This document shows, piece after piece, positions 10,810 to 21,500 of a stretch of 58,567 bases of DNA. The position numbers and the translations under genes are program-made. The stretch's first letter is position 1, and every line of letters starts with the position of its first letter. The stretch is from Bigelowiella natans CCMP2755. Its lineage: Eukaryota; Cercozoa; Chlorarachniophyceae. Below the pieces are notes generated by a model. The model was not told where the DNA came from, made no database searches, and saw only the letters and a list, made by a program, of their open reading frames with translations. The DNA is taken from assembly GCA_000320545.1 (NCBI GenBank), contig ADNK01003197.1:1-58567 (forward strand), written 5' to 3'.

Positions 10810-12934
10810 ATGTTTTTGATATCGTCTCTCATCATAACATGTATCGTACCGCACGCATCATATCATCACCCCCTCCCCTTCAATTCTGGTTGATATTACG
10901 GTTTTCGAGCAGATTATATCGGACGATGATGGAGAGGATGGGTATTCCAGGGACCAGCACGAGGGGGGGGAACAGCTGCGCCAACACCCGTGTTACAAAC
11001 CTGCGTTGTTATCATCATCACCATCATCATTTTCTAGTCGATGGAGTGAGGTGCGTCTACTGTCAGCTAGTGTAGTCAGAACAATCAGAGCAGCAGGTGT
11101 ACAGCGTTTGCTGGTTTTGCTTACCACTGGCTCGGCATGCTTAGTTTCGTCAACAAGTCCTGCAGAAAGAAGGATGGTGATCAATCAGCCCTTACTTACA
11201 TCGCTGTTGGATCGCGCTGCAATGCGATTCAGGCTCGATGCTCGGTGGAGGGGGGGGAGGAGGAGGAGGAGGAGGAGGAAATAGAAGAGAAAGAGCTAGA
11301 AGGAGGACAGAAAAGAATATAGAGAAGGGGTAAAGAGATAATAGCGAGGTGCGATCTAACGTCCGTACCGCCCCATTGGGGAACTGATAGGCCATTGCCC
11401 CGACGCAGCCCATCAGTGCAAACATGAGCGTGCCTGTGTGCGTGGGTTAATAGAAGTCAGAAAGAACAGAACAACGCGCCGAAATCGAACGGCCACGCCG
11501 CGGATGAACGAGTGTTATTCACTACTCCCGGTACTAGGATGAATCAAGCACCTGTCGATATCGTTGACGAGAGAGTTTCATGGATGCGGACCTGTTGTGG
11601 CCGTTACGAGGACAAAACCACACGTCATCATCATAATCACCATCATCATCTTATTCTTCCTCCTCCTCCTCCTCCTCCTCCTCCTCCTCCTCCTCATCAT
11701 CATCCAAAGAGCTGGAAGATGCATTTCCATTATATTCTATGAAACTATAGAGCTATTTTCTTCATATCGCTATCTTTTGAGGTATTACATCCTTTCGCTT
11801 CTCGTTAACCTGTGGTCGTAATAATAGTCGTAATAGTAGGAGGAGGAGGAGGAGGAGGACAAACTCCGTTAAAATAAGCTTTCCATTTTTCAAAAATACT
11901 AGCAGCAGTGGTGGGGTGAGATTAAAAAATCTTTCACCACTCGAAGGTTGTTCAATTGCTTCTGCTCATCCATCACCATCACCATCACCACCATCATCAT
12001 TATCATCTTTGAGATGCAGCGCTTATGCGACGGTAGCGCGATCATCTTCTGACGTACCCAAGACGGCACGGTCACAACGAAGGCGAAATTGAACAGGATA
12101 GACCCGAGCGTCGCCCCGGCGCCATGGTTCAGGCTCTGCATCATCATCAACAAAATAACGTCATATGGTTCTTGGGAGTAGGAGAAGATGGGCAAAAATT
12201 GTTTGCTTCACGACGGGGGCAAGCAGCGGCTTGGGCAGGGCTCTCACTACTACTTACCGACACTGGAAGATACTCTGGATGGAGACCATTGTTGAAGAAT
12301 TGGACGCAGAATTCGCCCAGCAGCACACACCTGCGCCGATTTTACATATTTAAAAAAAAAGAAATCGTATCATTGTAAGAGTGTGCCCCCTTCGTCTATG
12401 GTGTGTGTAGACTGAAAAGGCGGCGCTAATGTATGGTGATATCAGTGCGAGTGGCGAGCGAAAGTTGAAGAATCGAGTGTATTTGTGTGTGTGTGTATTT
12501 GTGTGTGTGTGTGTGCGTGCTTGCTGTTACATCCACTAATATTTCTGAATCTCATCCTCTTTTTCTTTTTCCTCCCCCTCCTCCCCCCCTCCCCCCCCCC
12601 GTCCTCTCCTCCGCGACACGTACAAGGCGATAAATGAAAATATCTGGATGATCATGTTTTCTTCTAAGTTCCAGAAGCCTATTGGAATCTGAGGAGATGA
12701 TGGGGGGTGGGGGTGAGAGTAAGTCTAGAGGGCTAGATTGAATTTATATTATTCACAATTTCGGCTAAATCAATAAGCATAGTGCATGTTCAAAGACAAT
12801 GCAGTGGTCTTAATGCAGTTTATTCTAACAGGGAACGCTAATCCCCCATTTTGTCATGCTCAGGTCTCATTTTTCTACCCTCCTTAAGCCCTTAACGTTC
12901 TTAATGTTTCCAATGTCCTCGCAGTTAATATCGT

Positions 12935-12971
<37 letters not shown>

Positions 12972-14384
12972 TGAATTACCGAGATAATAGCCAGCGCAAC
13001 GAAGCCCACCGATACATATTCGATATTTTCTCCAAAGACGCTGTCTATATCAATGGAACTCTCCGTAACACACACGACTCCGAAGTCAGGGCTGAGCTCC
13101 AGGGCGCAAACCTGAGAAGAAGTAATGAGGTAAACGTCAAAGAACAAGAGAATGAAGAAAGTCTTGTTTGAAAAGGAGCGGGGAAAGGGCGATCCCACGC
13201 TTACACATCACGCATATGGCAGTTTTGCTGTCCAGCGGTGTGATGAGGCTTTTTATTGTTTGGTATGGCTGGTGTGTGTGGTGTATCATTTCATTTGTAT
13301 ATTTCATGTTAGCCCCTACTTGGCCAAAAACCATCAATATAGTCTGGTCCAAGGTTTGGGCGGATTCCAGAATGGCAGAAACGTTGCTGCAACGGTATGG
13401 CAAGCGATTAGATTAGGAGGAGGAGGAGGAGGAGGAGGAGGAGGAGGAGGCGGCGGCGGCGGAGGCAGAAGAGACGACCAACACTCACAAATATTTTAAC
13501 TACTATTGGTGCAGGAACCTCATTGCACGTATTCCGCAAAATCATGTAAACAACCTTGTTGTGATGTTGAAGAGGAAAAGGATGAAGACAATGTAATAAC
13601 CCCATCGTGGAAACAAAGCACGGGCCATCTCCATAAACTCCACCCTGATGGATTAACCATATCAGGATTAGCTGCTCTCCTAACGCCAACATTCTGTTCG
13701 CAGAAAGCTAAAACTTTCCAAACGACAAGTCTACTCTCTCACAACCTGCCCTCGAAGTGCTCGTTTCCGTGAAAGCGGGTCATTGTCTGGAGCGCGAAGA
13801 AATAATCGACGACGAAGAGGAAGACAACAGTAAAACAGTTACGTCAACCAACATTCTTGATGGAGCGAAAATAAAGTTAAACTGGCGTTCACCTCCACCA
13901 AGAATCCAGCGCTTAGAAGAGAACCAACAGCTGCGCCCTGAGAGGAAGGAATGCTAAATAATTGAAACTGCCACGATATTATATATCTTCAGTGCGTGCT
14001 GCGTATTTTGTGAAAGTTTGTGTGCGACAGGCTTCCCGTACAAATAGTAAAGATGTCGCTGGAAGCCATCCTCCGTGTTGATAAGCCACGCACATCGCAA
14101 CCTAAAGGACAGAATGAATTAATTGGAGCAAAGGCAGGCTGTATGATAATGAAGGTTCTACCAATCCAGGCCCGGTGATGTTGTTGAGGAGCAATGCATA
14201 GGACGATAATGGGGAAATTGTCTTCTTACCAAAGCTGTTTTTTCCAAAAATCACAGTTTAGTGAAAATTTTGTGAGGTTCTACTTCTCTGTTAGATTAAC
14301 TGATTACTTGGAAGCGATGTTGGGGTCAAGATGACCATTGAGCAGGTAGGCTGCTGATTCTTGCTTATACTGCGATTCTACCAT
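8734..14384 (-). CDS. AAAP-family amino-acid/auxin permease (SLC38-like), about 20 exons
   Basis: Minus-strand exons join in phase from ATG at 14384 (MVESQYKQESAAYLL) to TAG at 8734. The N-terminal LLLNNITGPGL followed by YQHGGWLPATSLLF is the hallmark first helix of amino-acid/auxin permeases. Later exons give SAILESAQTLDQTILMVFGQ, GFWNLEENMIIQIFSF, EFCVQFFNNGLHPEYLPVS, GSILFNFAFVVTVPSW, FALMGCVGAMAYQFPNGA, VLPWLIAFLTMSGNKLNIIL and NWSGLLTVVPLNFLIPCAMY. The last exon is a transmembrane helix, TVAWIVILVVSLINCTAIFF, with a short proline tail. An acidic cytosolic loop (KEEEEEDDF) precedes it. Such proteins are proton- or sodium-coupled amino-acid transporters in plasma or vacuolar membranes; the substrate is not deducible. 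Junctions near 13560-13760, 11180-11240 and 9200-9860 are provisional. Introns carry long CA/GA, TA and GGA microsatellites. Confidence 0.85.
10731..10807. repeat. Compound (CA)n-(GA)n microsatellite
   Basis: About 20 CA units pass directly into about 17 GA units. It lies in an intron of the minus-strand transporter gene. Confidence 0.95.
13417..13466. repeat. (GGA)n/(GGC)n trinucleotide repeat
   Basis: About 12 GGA units are followed by GGC units on the plus strand. The tract is intronic in the transporter gene. Confidence 0.9.
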
Positions 14385-15039
14385 GACTAATATAGATGCG
14401 TGCTGCGATCAATGGGTTATTCCGCGCACGCAAGTACGGAACCCAGCAGGAAACCCTGCCTTGAACTCGTTCGCAAAAGAAAAATTAGGGGGGGGTGGGT
14501 CAGGCAAGAAGTGAGATCTCTGCTGCGATTATTTCCGGTTATAAAACCTGTCCTTTTCTCCCGAAATAGATTTATTTTCATGTCGCAAGTACTGAATCGA
14601 CGTCGTTACCTCTCCAGCGAACGAACACAGAAGAGATGCAACAACGTAGTGGCTGCCTACCAAGAGAAAATCCCCGCATAAAGTCCAAGATTTTCTGCCT
14701 TGCGACAACCTAAAGAACGGTTTCCAACGAGAGAAAGGACGGACTAAATTTCAGTCGTCCTTTGTTCCTTGGTGTTGATGGAGCTGTTTTCTTCCTGCGA
14801 CAAAGCATTCGAAGATGGCAGATCCATGCCATTTTTGTTGCCTCGATTTCCCATGTTAATACGAGTACTCTCGTACGAGTATGAGATGAGAAATTACGAT
14901 CAACGTTGCTGACGGAGGGTAAATACTACCGTTTTATGTTCAACGACGTACTAAAAATTATCACCTTACAACATAATCGCTGGTATTTTGCCCAAAGATC
15001 ATCATTTTTCCTGTCTGAACGGGTATCAAACAAACAAGC
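14385..15039. promoter_or_regulatory. Divergent spacer between the transporter and GILT-like genes
   Basis: Start codons face away from each other at 14384 (minus) and 15040 (plus), so promoters of both genes should lie here. It contains a near-palindrome, ACGAGTACTCTCGTACGAGT, at about 14861-14880. It lacks the CTAG/TGCA word clusters seen in 3' spacers. No confident coding exon is seen. Confidence 0.45.
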
Positions 15040-15820
15040 ATGTTGTCGGTACTCTCACTGTTGCTAGCCATGTCCTCCGCATCTCCCCTGCCCTGGCCCA
15101 AGCGCCCAGTGGTCGTCGAGTATTATTTCGGATCACAATGAGGTGCGTGTACGGAATTTGGAAAAAATGACTTTGCTAAGCTCTTCCAAGGTAATTTAAT
15201 AGCATACGCTGGTATCCGAAATTGGTTTTGAAAAGATGATTTGTGAATTCACAGCCTTCAAGTCCGATCCTGGCGTAAAATGGTCCCTCATGCCCGCTGT
15301 TCGCGACCCTAATCAGCCGTGCATTGACGAATCAAACTGTGACTGGGAGATGGCAACTCTCTGTGCTTTCAATCAAACCCAGAGCGAAGGACAGGTCGAT
15401 CAGAATTAAGTTTTCCAGCTTCTCAAGAATTTTTGCGTGCGCTGATCTCAATATTCAACAATTAAGGCGAGTTTCCTAATTTGCATGGACGAGGAATCCT
15501 CAAGTACGAAGGATGCACTAGCAGCTTCTCAAAATTGTTGTTCTGACAGCAGCATAGACTATAGTGCCCTGAAACAGTGTTTTGCTGGAGAATCTGGTCA
15601 AGAACTGCTTGACGAGGCCAGTAAAATTTTCAACAAGAAATTACCAGGGTATAATGTCGCTTATGATGCCATGGGACGTTGAGTCAGCTTTACGTGACGT
15701 TCCATATTTTATCAAAATAGGCACGCCACGGTTCCGCACACATTTGTGAATGGACTCGACACCATTCCTCTTTATGATGAACTTAAGTCCAGGATCTGCG
15801 AGGCGGGGTCAAAGGTGTAG
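15040..15820 (+). CDS. GILT-like thiol reductase, probable selenoprotein (TGA at 15139-15141)
   Basis: Four exons (15040-15190, 15255-15394, 15467-15648, 15721-15820) join to 573 nt, giving 190 aa if the TGA is read through. A signal peptide (MLSVLSLLLAMSSASP) is followed by VVVEYYFGSQ, then TGA, then GACTEFGKNDFAKLFQ. GILT-family thiol reductases have a C-x-x-C site exactly after this strand. Here the first Cys codon is TGA and the second Cys is present, giving U-G-A-C at residues 34-37. Downstream, CIDESNCDWEMATLCAFNQ, FLICMDEE, CCSDSSIDYSALKQCF and VPHTFVNGLDTIPLYDEL match the family's Cys-rich middle and its cis-Pro/VNG end. Both phases flanking the TGA are fixed within one exon, so no intron can remove it. 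GILT enzymes reduce disulfides in lysosomal or secretory compartments. If TGA acts as a stop, only a 33-aa peptide is made. Confidence 0.85.
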
Positions 15821-17583
15821 CAGCTCTCTTAGAACTATGCATGCATAATGTTATATGATAGAATCTATTCGAGATGCCTGAGTCTGTGTTCTTTATAGGC
15901 GTCTATATGTAACAATTTCAACAGCACTCTCCTCCCTACACCTTTTTGTGAGGTCTAAACATGTGCACCAAGTTGCCAATTTTCGGGCATATGCAATGAT
16001 AATGAGACCAGCAGAATGTTAGATCAATGGGTCATAATTGGGACATATTAATCATTGGCACAATGATTGATGCGAAATTGAAACCAGTCTGCTGGGCGTA
16101 GGCATCATGACACATCTTGGCAATGATTCTTTGTCTCATGTTTCCAATTGATCATCAGCATCAAATACTGATTCGGCCATCTTTGTAATTTCTATCGTGC
16201 AAGCACTTTGATAACAGTACTCATTAAGTCATTGGCAAAATGACACGCATTGCGCATGTATGTGCGTGTCTAGGTGTGTGCACGCTGCATAAATGAACAT
16301 CGTGGGTGGAACACAATGAAGATCACAGATTGAAAATATATCCGATGTACATCACGCATACAATCTAGCAATCATGCAAAGACGTCCAGGGCGTACGCAC
16401 GTGCGGAAGTGATCATTCTTGTCATTATTGCAATCTCTATATCCACGATCATCATCCTCTGATGAGCCTTCTCATCTAGTTCTGTGTGCGAGAATTCGGA
16501 CAAAGATGGAAAATTTTCTACTATTACGCACCTGCATGGTACATGCTTGTAAATTGTCAAGTGTTGCCGGCTTTTATGGTTTTGGGGATCAATTTCACTT
16601 TCAATTCAGTGCAATGTGCAACCCAACGATGGCCGGACGGACACTCTGCGAACGTTGGGAGCCACTTTTTCAGCAAAAGGACATTGATCCAATTTAAGAG
16701 CCAAAAAAGTCAAATTGGATGAATTTGTGCTTGCATGTGCTTGGTGATCATTGCATTTGTGCTTGTAATTGTTTGATGATCATTGTCCGCTCAGGGGGCA
16801 CGGTCTTCTAGTCTTGCTACCTTGTTGTGTTGTCCAGTCCACTGAAGCAGCTGTTGTGTGTGGCGACAAAGATTACCAAGCCGCAGCATCGTCGAAACTG
16901 TTGATACGAGTCTTCAGTCTCTCAGCTGTGGAACACTAAAAGTACTGCTGCGAGCATCACCAGCGTTTTTTGTGGAGATTGCAAGCCTTACTTCTTGATG
17001 TGGATGGGGTGAGCAAACCTTCTGGAATCGTATTTTGGGCCGAACCTTCTCTGTACAATCCAGCCGAATCTTGGGCAATTCATGCCGTTTTGCCCCAATT
17101 CGATCTAACCTTAGTTGTCGCCAGGAAAAAATAGAAACCACTAATTTGGAGGAGAAATCTCTTGGGCGACAACTCCCTACAAGCCCAATATCCAGCATGT
17201 GATCTCACTGAAAATTCTACAGCTAAAACATCATAGGATTTGTCCTTCAAATAGGTGCGACATGTTGTCGCAGAAGTTAAAACCAAGGTGACTTGAGAAT
17301 CAGTAACACTTCGCGGAGCTATTTTGATCTGAAATGATCACAGATCTGCACAACAGCTGGATACATCGAAAACAAGGGATTATTGCGGGGAGCTTGGCTG
17401 CACAATGGCACCGAACCCGGTCCTCTATTACGCTCTCCTTTTGTCCCCGATCACCCCTGGCCCCCTCCCAAATGATTTGCGTTCGCTGTTTCAAGCGATT
17501 AAAAATGTGCAGCGGCCCGCCATGAATTATGGAAATGGGAATTTTGTGGAAGGCTCTTCATGTGATGTTCATTGATTTTGCAG
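15821..17583. other. Spacer: 3' UTR of the GILT-like gene and upstream region of the ATPase gene
   Basis: No coding exon is firmly supported. The first part is rich in TGATCAT/ATGATCA and CATTGGCA-type motifs and TGCATGCAT words. Open frames near 16914-17286 on the minus strand have no recognisable domain. The first exon(s) of the P-type ATPase gene probably lie near its right end (about 17470-17560). Confidence 0.4.
16050..16128 (+). promoter_or_regulatory. Candidate SECIS-like hairpin downstream of the GILT-like gene
   Basis: About 230 nt after the stop codon, AATCATTG (16050-16057) can pair with CAATGATT (16121-16128). Inside lie ATGA (16063-16066) opposite TGA (16108-16110), a TGATGC/GCATCA helix, and AAA followed by a CCAG/CTGG mini-stem. 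That order resembles a form-II eukaryotic SECIS element. The helix above the quartet is only six clean pairs. The 5' arm can alternatively form its own hairpin (AATCATTGGCACAATGATT), so this call is weak. Confidence 0.25.
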
Positions 17584-18461
17584 GTGGTGGAGCGCAGAAA
17601 TGGAGCAGGTTCTATTTTGGTGTTTATCGTTCTGCTCTTGCTCCTGGGTCGCGCTATATGGCCAAGTATCCCTCTGGTAGCACAGAGAGGGGGCATGCTA
17701 GCATCCGCCGTTCCGCCCGATAACGCAGGCAAGCAACAAGCCTCGACCAACGCTAATGAAGGAAACGGAGGCGGCAGCTCCCCACTAATGCGTGGGTTAT
17801 ACTCACAGCTGAAAGCGATGTGGGACAAGTGTGTGCCTAGTTGCAGGAGTCGTTGGTTACCAACGCATGCAAGGTATAGCCGCATTAACACCGGTGATGA
17901 CAATGAGGGCTGGCGAAGCCTAAAGGGGGGGATGGGTGATAAGAACGATCGTGATGGCGGTGAAAGTAGTAGCCGTCTTCTCGACAATGCTGCTAGCAGC
18001 AGCAGCGGCAGCGGCGGCAGGCTTGTCAAATGCCGAAATGATGGTGAATTGGACTACGTGCAACTTCAAACTCACACAAGGCAGAGGGAGGTAGGTGGAT
18101 GTTAGCATTAATTCGGTTGATTATTCTCATATTTAGTTGAGTAGAGGGATGGCTGGGGGGGAAGGGGGGGGGGGGGTTAACTACTGCCGCCTCAAAAATT
18201 GTCAGCAGATAGCATGCTCAAATATGTACTTAGTTCATCATTACTCTTAGGTTCTGGTATTCTCTCTTTTCCTCGGGCTTACGACGATCTCATCTGCAAA
18301 CCTTCGCAGAGCTTTGACACCTCTTTTGAATGCAATTCGTCGTCGAATGTAAGAAGATCCTGTTCAGAAGAGAGTGTCATTGTGCTGATCTCATCCTATC
18401 ACCAGCTTACGAGATTTCATTATCAGAAAATCTGGAGCATCGAAGACCTACATGCAAGCGG

Positions 18462-18502
<41 letters not shown>

Positions 18503-21500
18503 TCCCTCTCTCTCTCCCCCTCCCGCGCCCTCTCTCTCTGTTTGTATGTGCTTGTGTGTGTTTGTGAGGGGGGGAGAAAGAAAAAAAGAGTATGAATTAG
18601 TGTAAATAGATTTGCTCAGTGGTGTTTCTCCCAAAGGCTCTACGGAAAAAAGAAGGGTCAAAGCGTGATGACGATCATGATGACTTTTGTCTTTTTTTCA
18701 GATACAATATTTGGCCTCTTCCCCACAAATTCAAGCTGCCAAAGTAGCTCTAGGACTTCATCTAGGAATCTCCGTTCTCTACCTATTCACCACGGTGTGG
18801 AAGGAATAACATGCCATCAAAAACTACTTTAACACATTGAAACTAGCACACAACGACAGGACCGCCAAACGGGTGCCCGTGTGTAGCATGCCGATCCTGA
18901 ATATTATGCTGTTTCTCCTTACCATCCAGACAATCTTGCCACGGTGGTCCTTATGGTGGAAAGTAAGTCCGTGCAGCTGCTTAGGCGCCACACAACATCA
19001 TCATCACAGAAGTGCGGCCTCGTGAAATAAACAGCATTTTTTTGACTAACACTTCCGCCACCCAGGCCGCATTGTTCACCAAGCCAACAAACGACCTGAA
19101 AAAGGCGCATGCCGTGTGGGCAAACTCAAAGCAGGGGTATCCATCCAATCTACACTCCTTTGAGAAGAAGCATGACAGTGATGTATAGGAAAGGTGTGAG
19201 GTTGTAGCTTCAGCGTGCTGTGATAGAATGATTTATGCGTTTCAATGGTCGCCTTGCCGGTTCTCGCTCTCACGCCCGTTTGTCACAGAGAGGCTCAGCT
19301 GTGCATGCTTTCTAAATTCACTCCAATCTTCCAGGGTGAGTGGCCATTGGGGGTTGTCGTAGGGATAGCATCAGAAAATAGAGCTGTTCAAGGGCGAGCT
19401 TTCTTTTTATTTTTTATTTGTACGAAGCATGACGTGATGAGATTTTGCCATTACAATTTGAGGCCGCCGTTTTCACGCGACTTTCCTCCCATATTAGACG
19501 TTAGTTGCCGCCAAATTCATATTCGCTAGCGCCTCTCACACTGTGCACGTATTGACACAGGCGAATGGGACGTCTATGAGCGGGCCGGAGGTCGGATAGA
19601 AGAGCATCGATGGCCACATTTTCATGACCAACGATTGCTTGATAATAACAGATCTGCTGCGCGCCTTTACATGCTACTATTTGCTCTGCCATTGTATTTA
19701 CAGTGCATCCATGTGAGTGTGTGAGTGTGTGTATTTATGTGTTTGTGCGCCTACTGGGCGAATATGGAAATTCTTGTGCGTAGGAGCTGACGTGATGAAG
19801 ATGCTGCTGGCTGATACACATGAGAATGAACAAGGTAGTAGGAGGAGGAGGAGGAGGAGGGGGAGGAGGAGGAGTAGATGTCGCAGATACAAAGAATGGG
19901 GGTAGCTGCGTTGTACGCATATGCACCAGCAGCTAGCAGCTGTGAAAATCATCTGATGTGCTCTTTCTCTTATTTCCCTTTCGCACGCGCGACTTCTAAT
20001 CAGCCATCTTTCTACCACCCGCCCCGCAGCTCTCCGGAACAACGCCCTCGCAACATTTGGGAAAAACCTCCGCAAGATGATTCTGAGCGATCGTGCGCCG
20101 CACAGAAATACATCAGCTCCGCTCTTCCAGGGCGACGATAAAACCAATATGACAACTCAAGGAGGAGGGGAAGGAAACCTTGCACAAAAACAAACAGGAG
20201 AGCCATCCGGGGATAACGACGACGGCGCTGATTCTCATCGACAAGATAGCCCTTTGCTAATTGGTGCTGCTGCTGCTGCTGCTAGTGCCCCAGCGAGGAA
20301 GATACGCGACTTTAAAGACTTTACATTCTCACATCGAAAGTTCAGACTAGTGCAGGAGGTCGAGTCACCATCATCGGCAGCATCTTCATCATCTTCATCA
20401 TCAGCAGCAGCAGAAGGAGAGCCTTCACCCTTATCTTCGTCCTCCTCCTCCTCCTCCTCCTCATCGTCGCCATTGATTCAGCGGAAGAGAGAGAAGGAGG
20501 TGCTGCGAACACGCCTCTACCCAGTCGTGCCGAAGATCGGCTCTCTGCCCATTCGAAGCCTGCGCAGTTACCGAGGCCTGAATCGCCTCTCTGTGTCACG
20601 GCTGCAATTCGAGTTTGGGTTAAATATGGTCCAGCGCAAGCCAAGCAAGCACATTGTTTACATGTACCTCGAGAAGATCCTCACCCCCCTGGTGGTATGG
20701 CAGCTCTTTCGCACCTTCTTAACCTACACGGAAGGCTATAAGAAGAGGGCCTTGAACGGCCTGGCCAGCCTCCTCGGCTTCCAGGTCCTGGAGACGTTGG
20801 CGGAGAAGCTCAAGGAGCGCTCGGCTGCAGGGAACGAGGACGACCTGCTCGGGAAGCTGGCGGCCTCGATGGGCGGTGTGCTGCCAGGCGATGAGAGCTC
20901 GAAAGAGCACTACATTGACAAGGAGGACCGGCTGTACGTGTACCGCAACGACGTATGGGCGATTCTGCCCGCGGCGAAGCTCCTCCCCGGCGACATCATA
21001 TCGATCAAGAGCAGCGGCACGGTCGCCAGCAGGTCGCGCGTGGTCCCGGCCGATGTGTGCATTGTGCGGGGCGGCGTGGTGCTCGACGAGTCCCTCATCA
21101 CCGGAGAATGGCTACCAAGCGTCAAAAAACGGCTAAGCCTTTACAGCAAACAGGCCAAAAAGACCCCGAAGGGCGATGCGCCTCGCAGCAGCGACAGCGG
21201 GGAGGCGGATCTGCTTCTTGACTGCGATAACAAACACAGAGGGAGCTACGCATCTGCTGGGACGACCGCTCTGAGCCATTGGCAGGGCGCCGAGAATGAA
21301 GGCCCCCCGGTTACAGCAACACCGGACGGAGGTGCTCTCGCCTTTGTACTGCGCACGGCACGAGACTCCACGCAAGGGCGGTTGGTTCGCATGATTGAGA
21401 CGAGGATCAGCAAGCCCCAAGACCAGCTAGCCAAAGACTCCGTGGCGCTGTTCTTCTCCCTCGCCGTCATGTCGATTTTCATGAGCGTCGGCCACCTACG

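Noticed and set aside
12937-12965. TA repeats and other microsatellite blocks considered as CRISPR-like arrays
   Set aside because: Units are 2-3 bp with no spacers; they are plain microsatellites in a eukaryotic genome.
14400-14681. Plus-strand open frame near the transporter start
   Set aside because: It overlaps the 5' end of the minus-strand transporter; exon joins on this strand give early stops and no domain.
16914-17198. 94-aa open frame on the minus strand
   Set aside because: No splice-consistent extension, no hydrophobic or conserved pattern, and flanks look like spacer.
19496-19560. Possible ATPase exon reading LVAAKFIFASASHTVHVL
   Set aside because: The phase does not match; skipping it joins 19335 to 19561 in frame, so it is intronic.
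20342-20644. Arg-rich minus-strand open frame
   Set aside because: It is the shadow of the Ser-repeat region of the P5-type ATPase exon.
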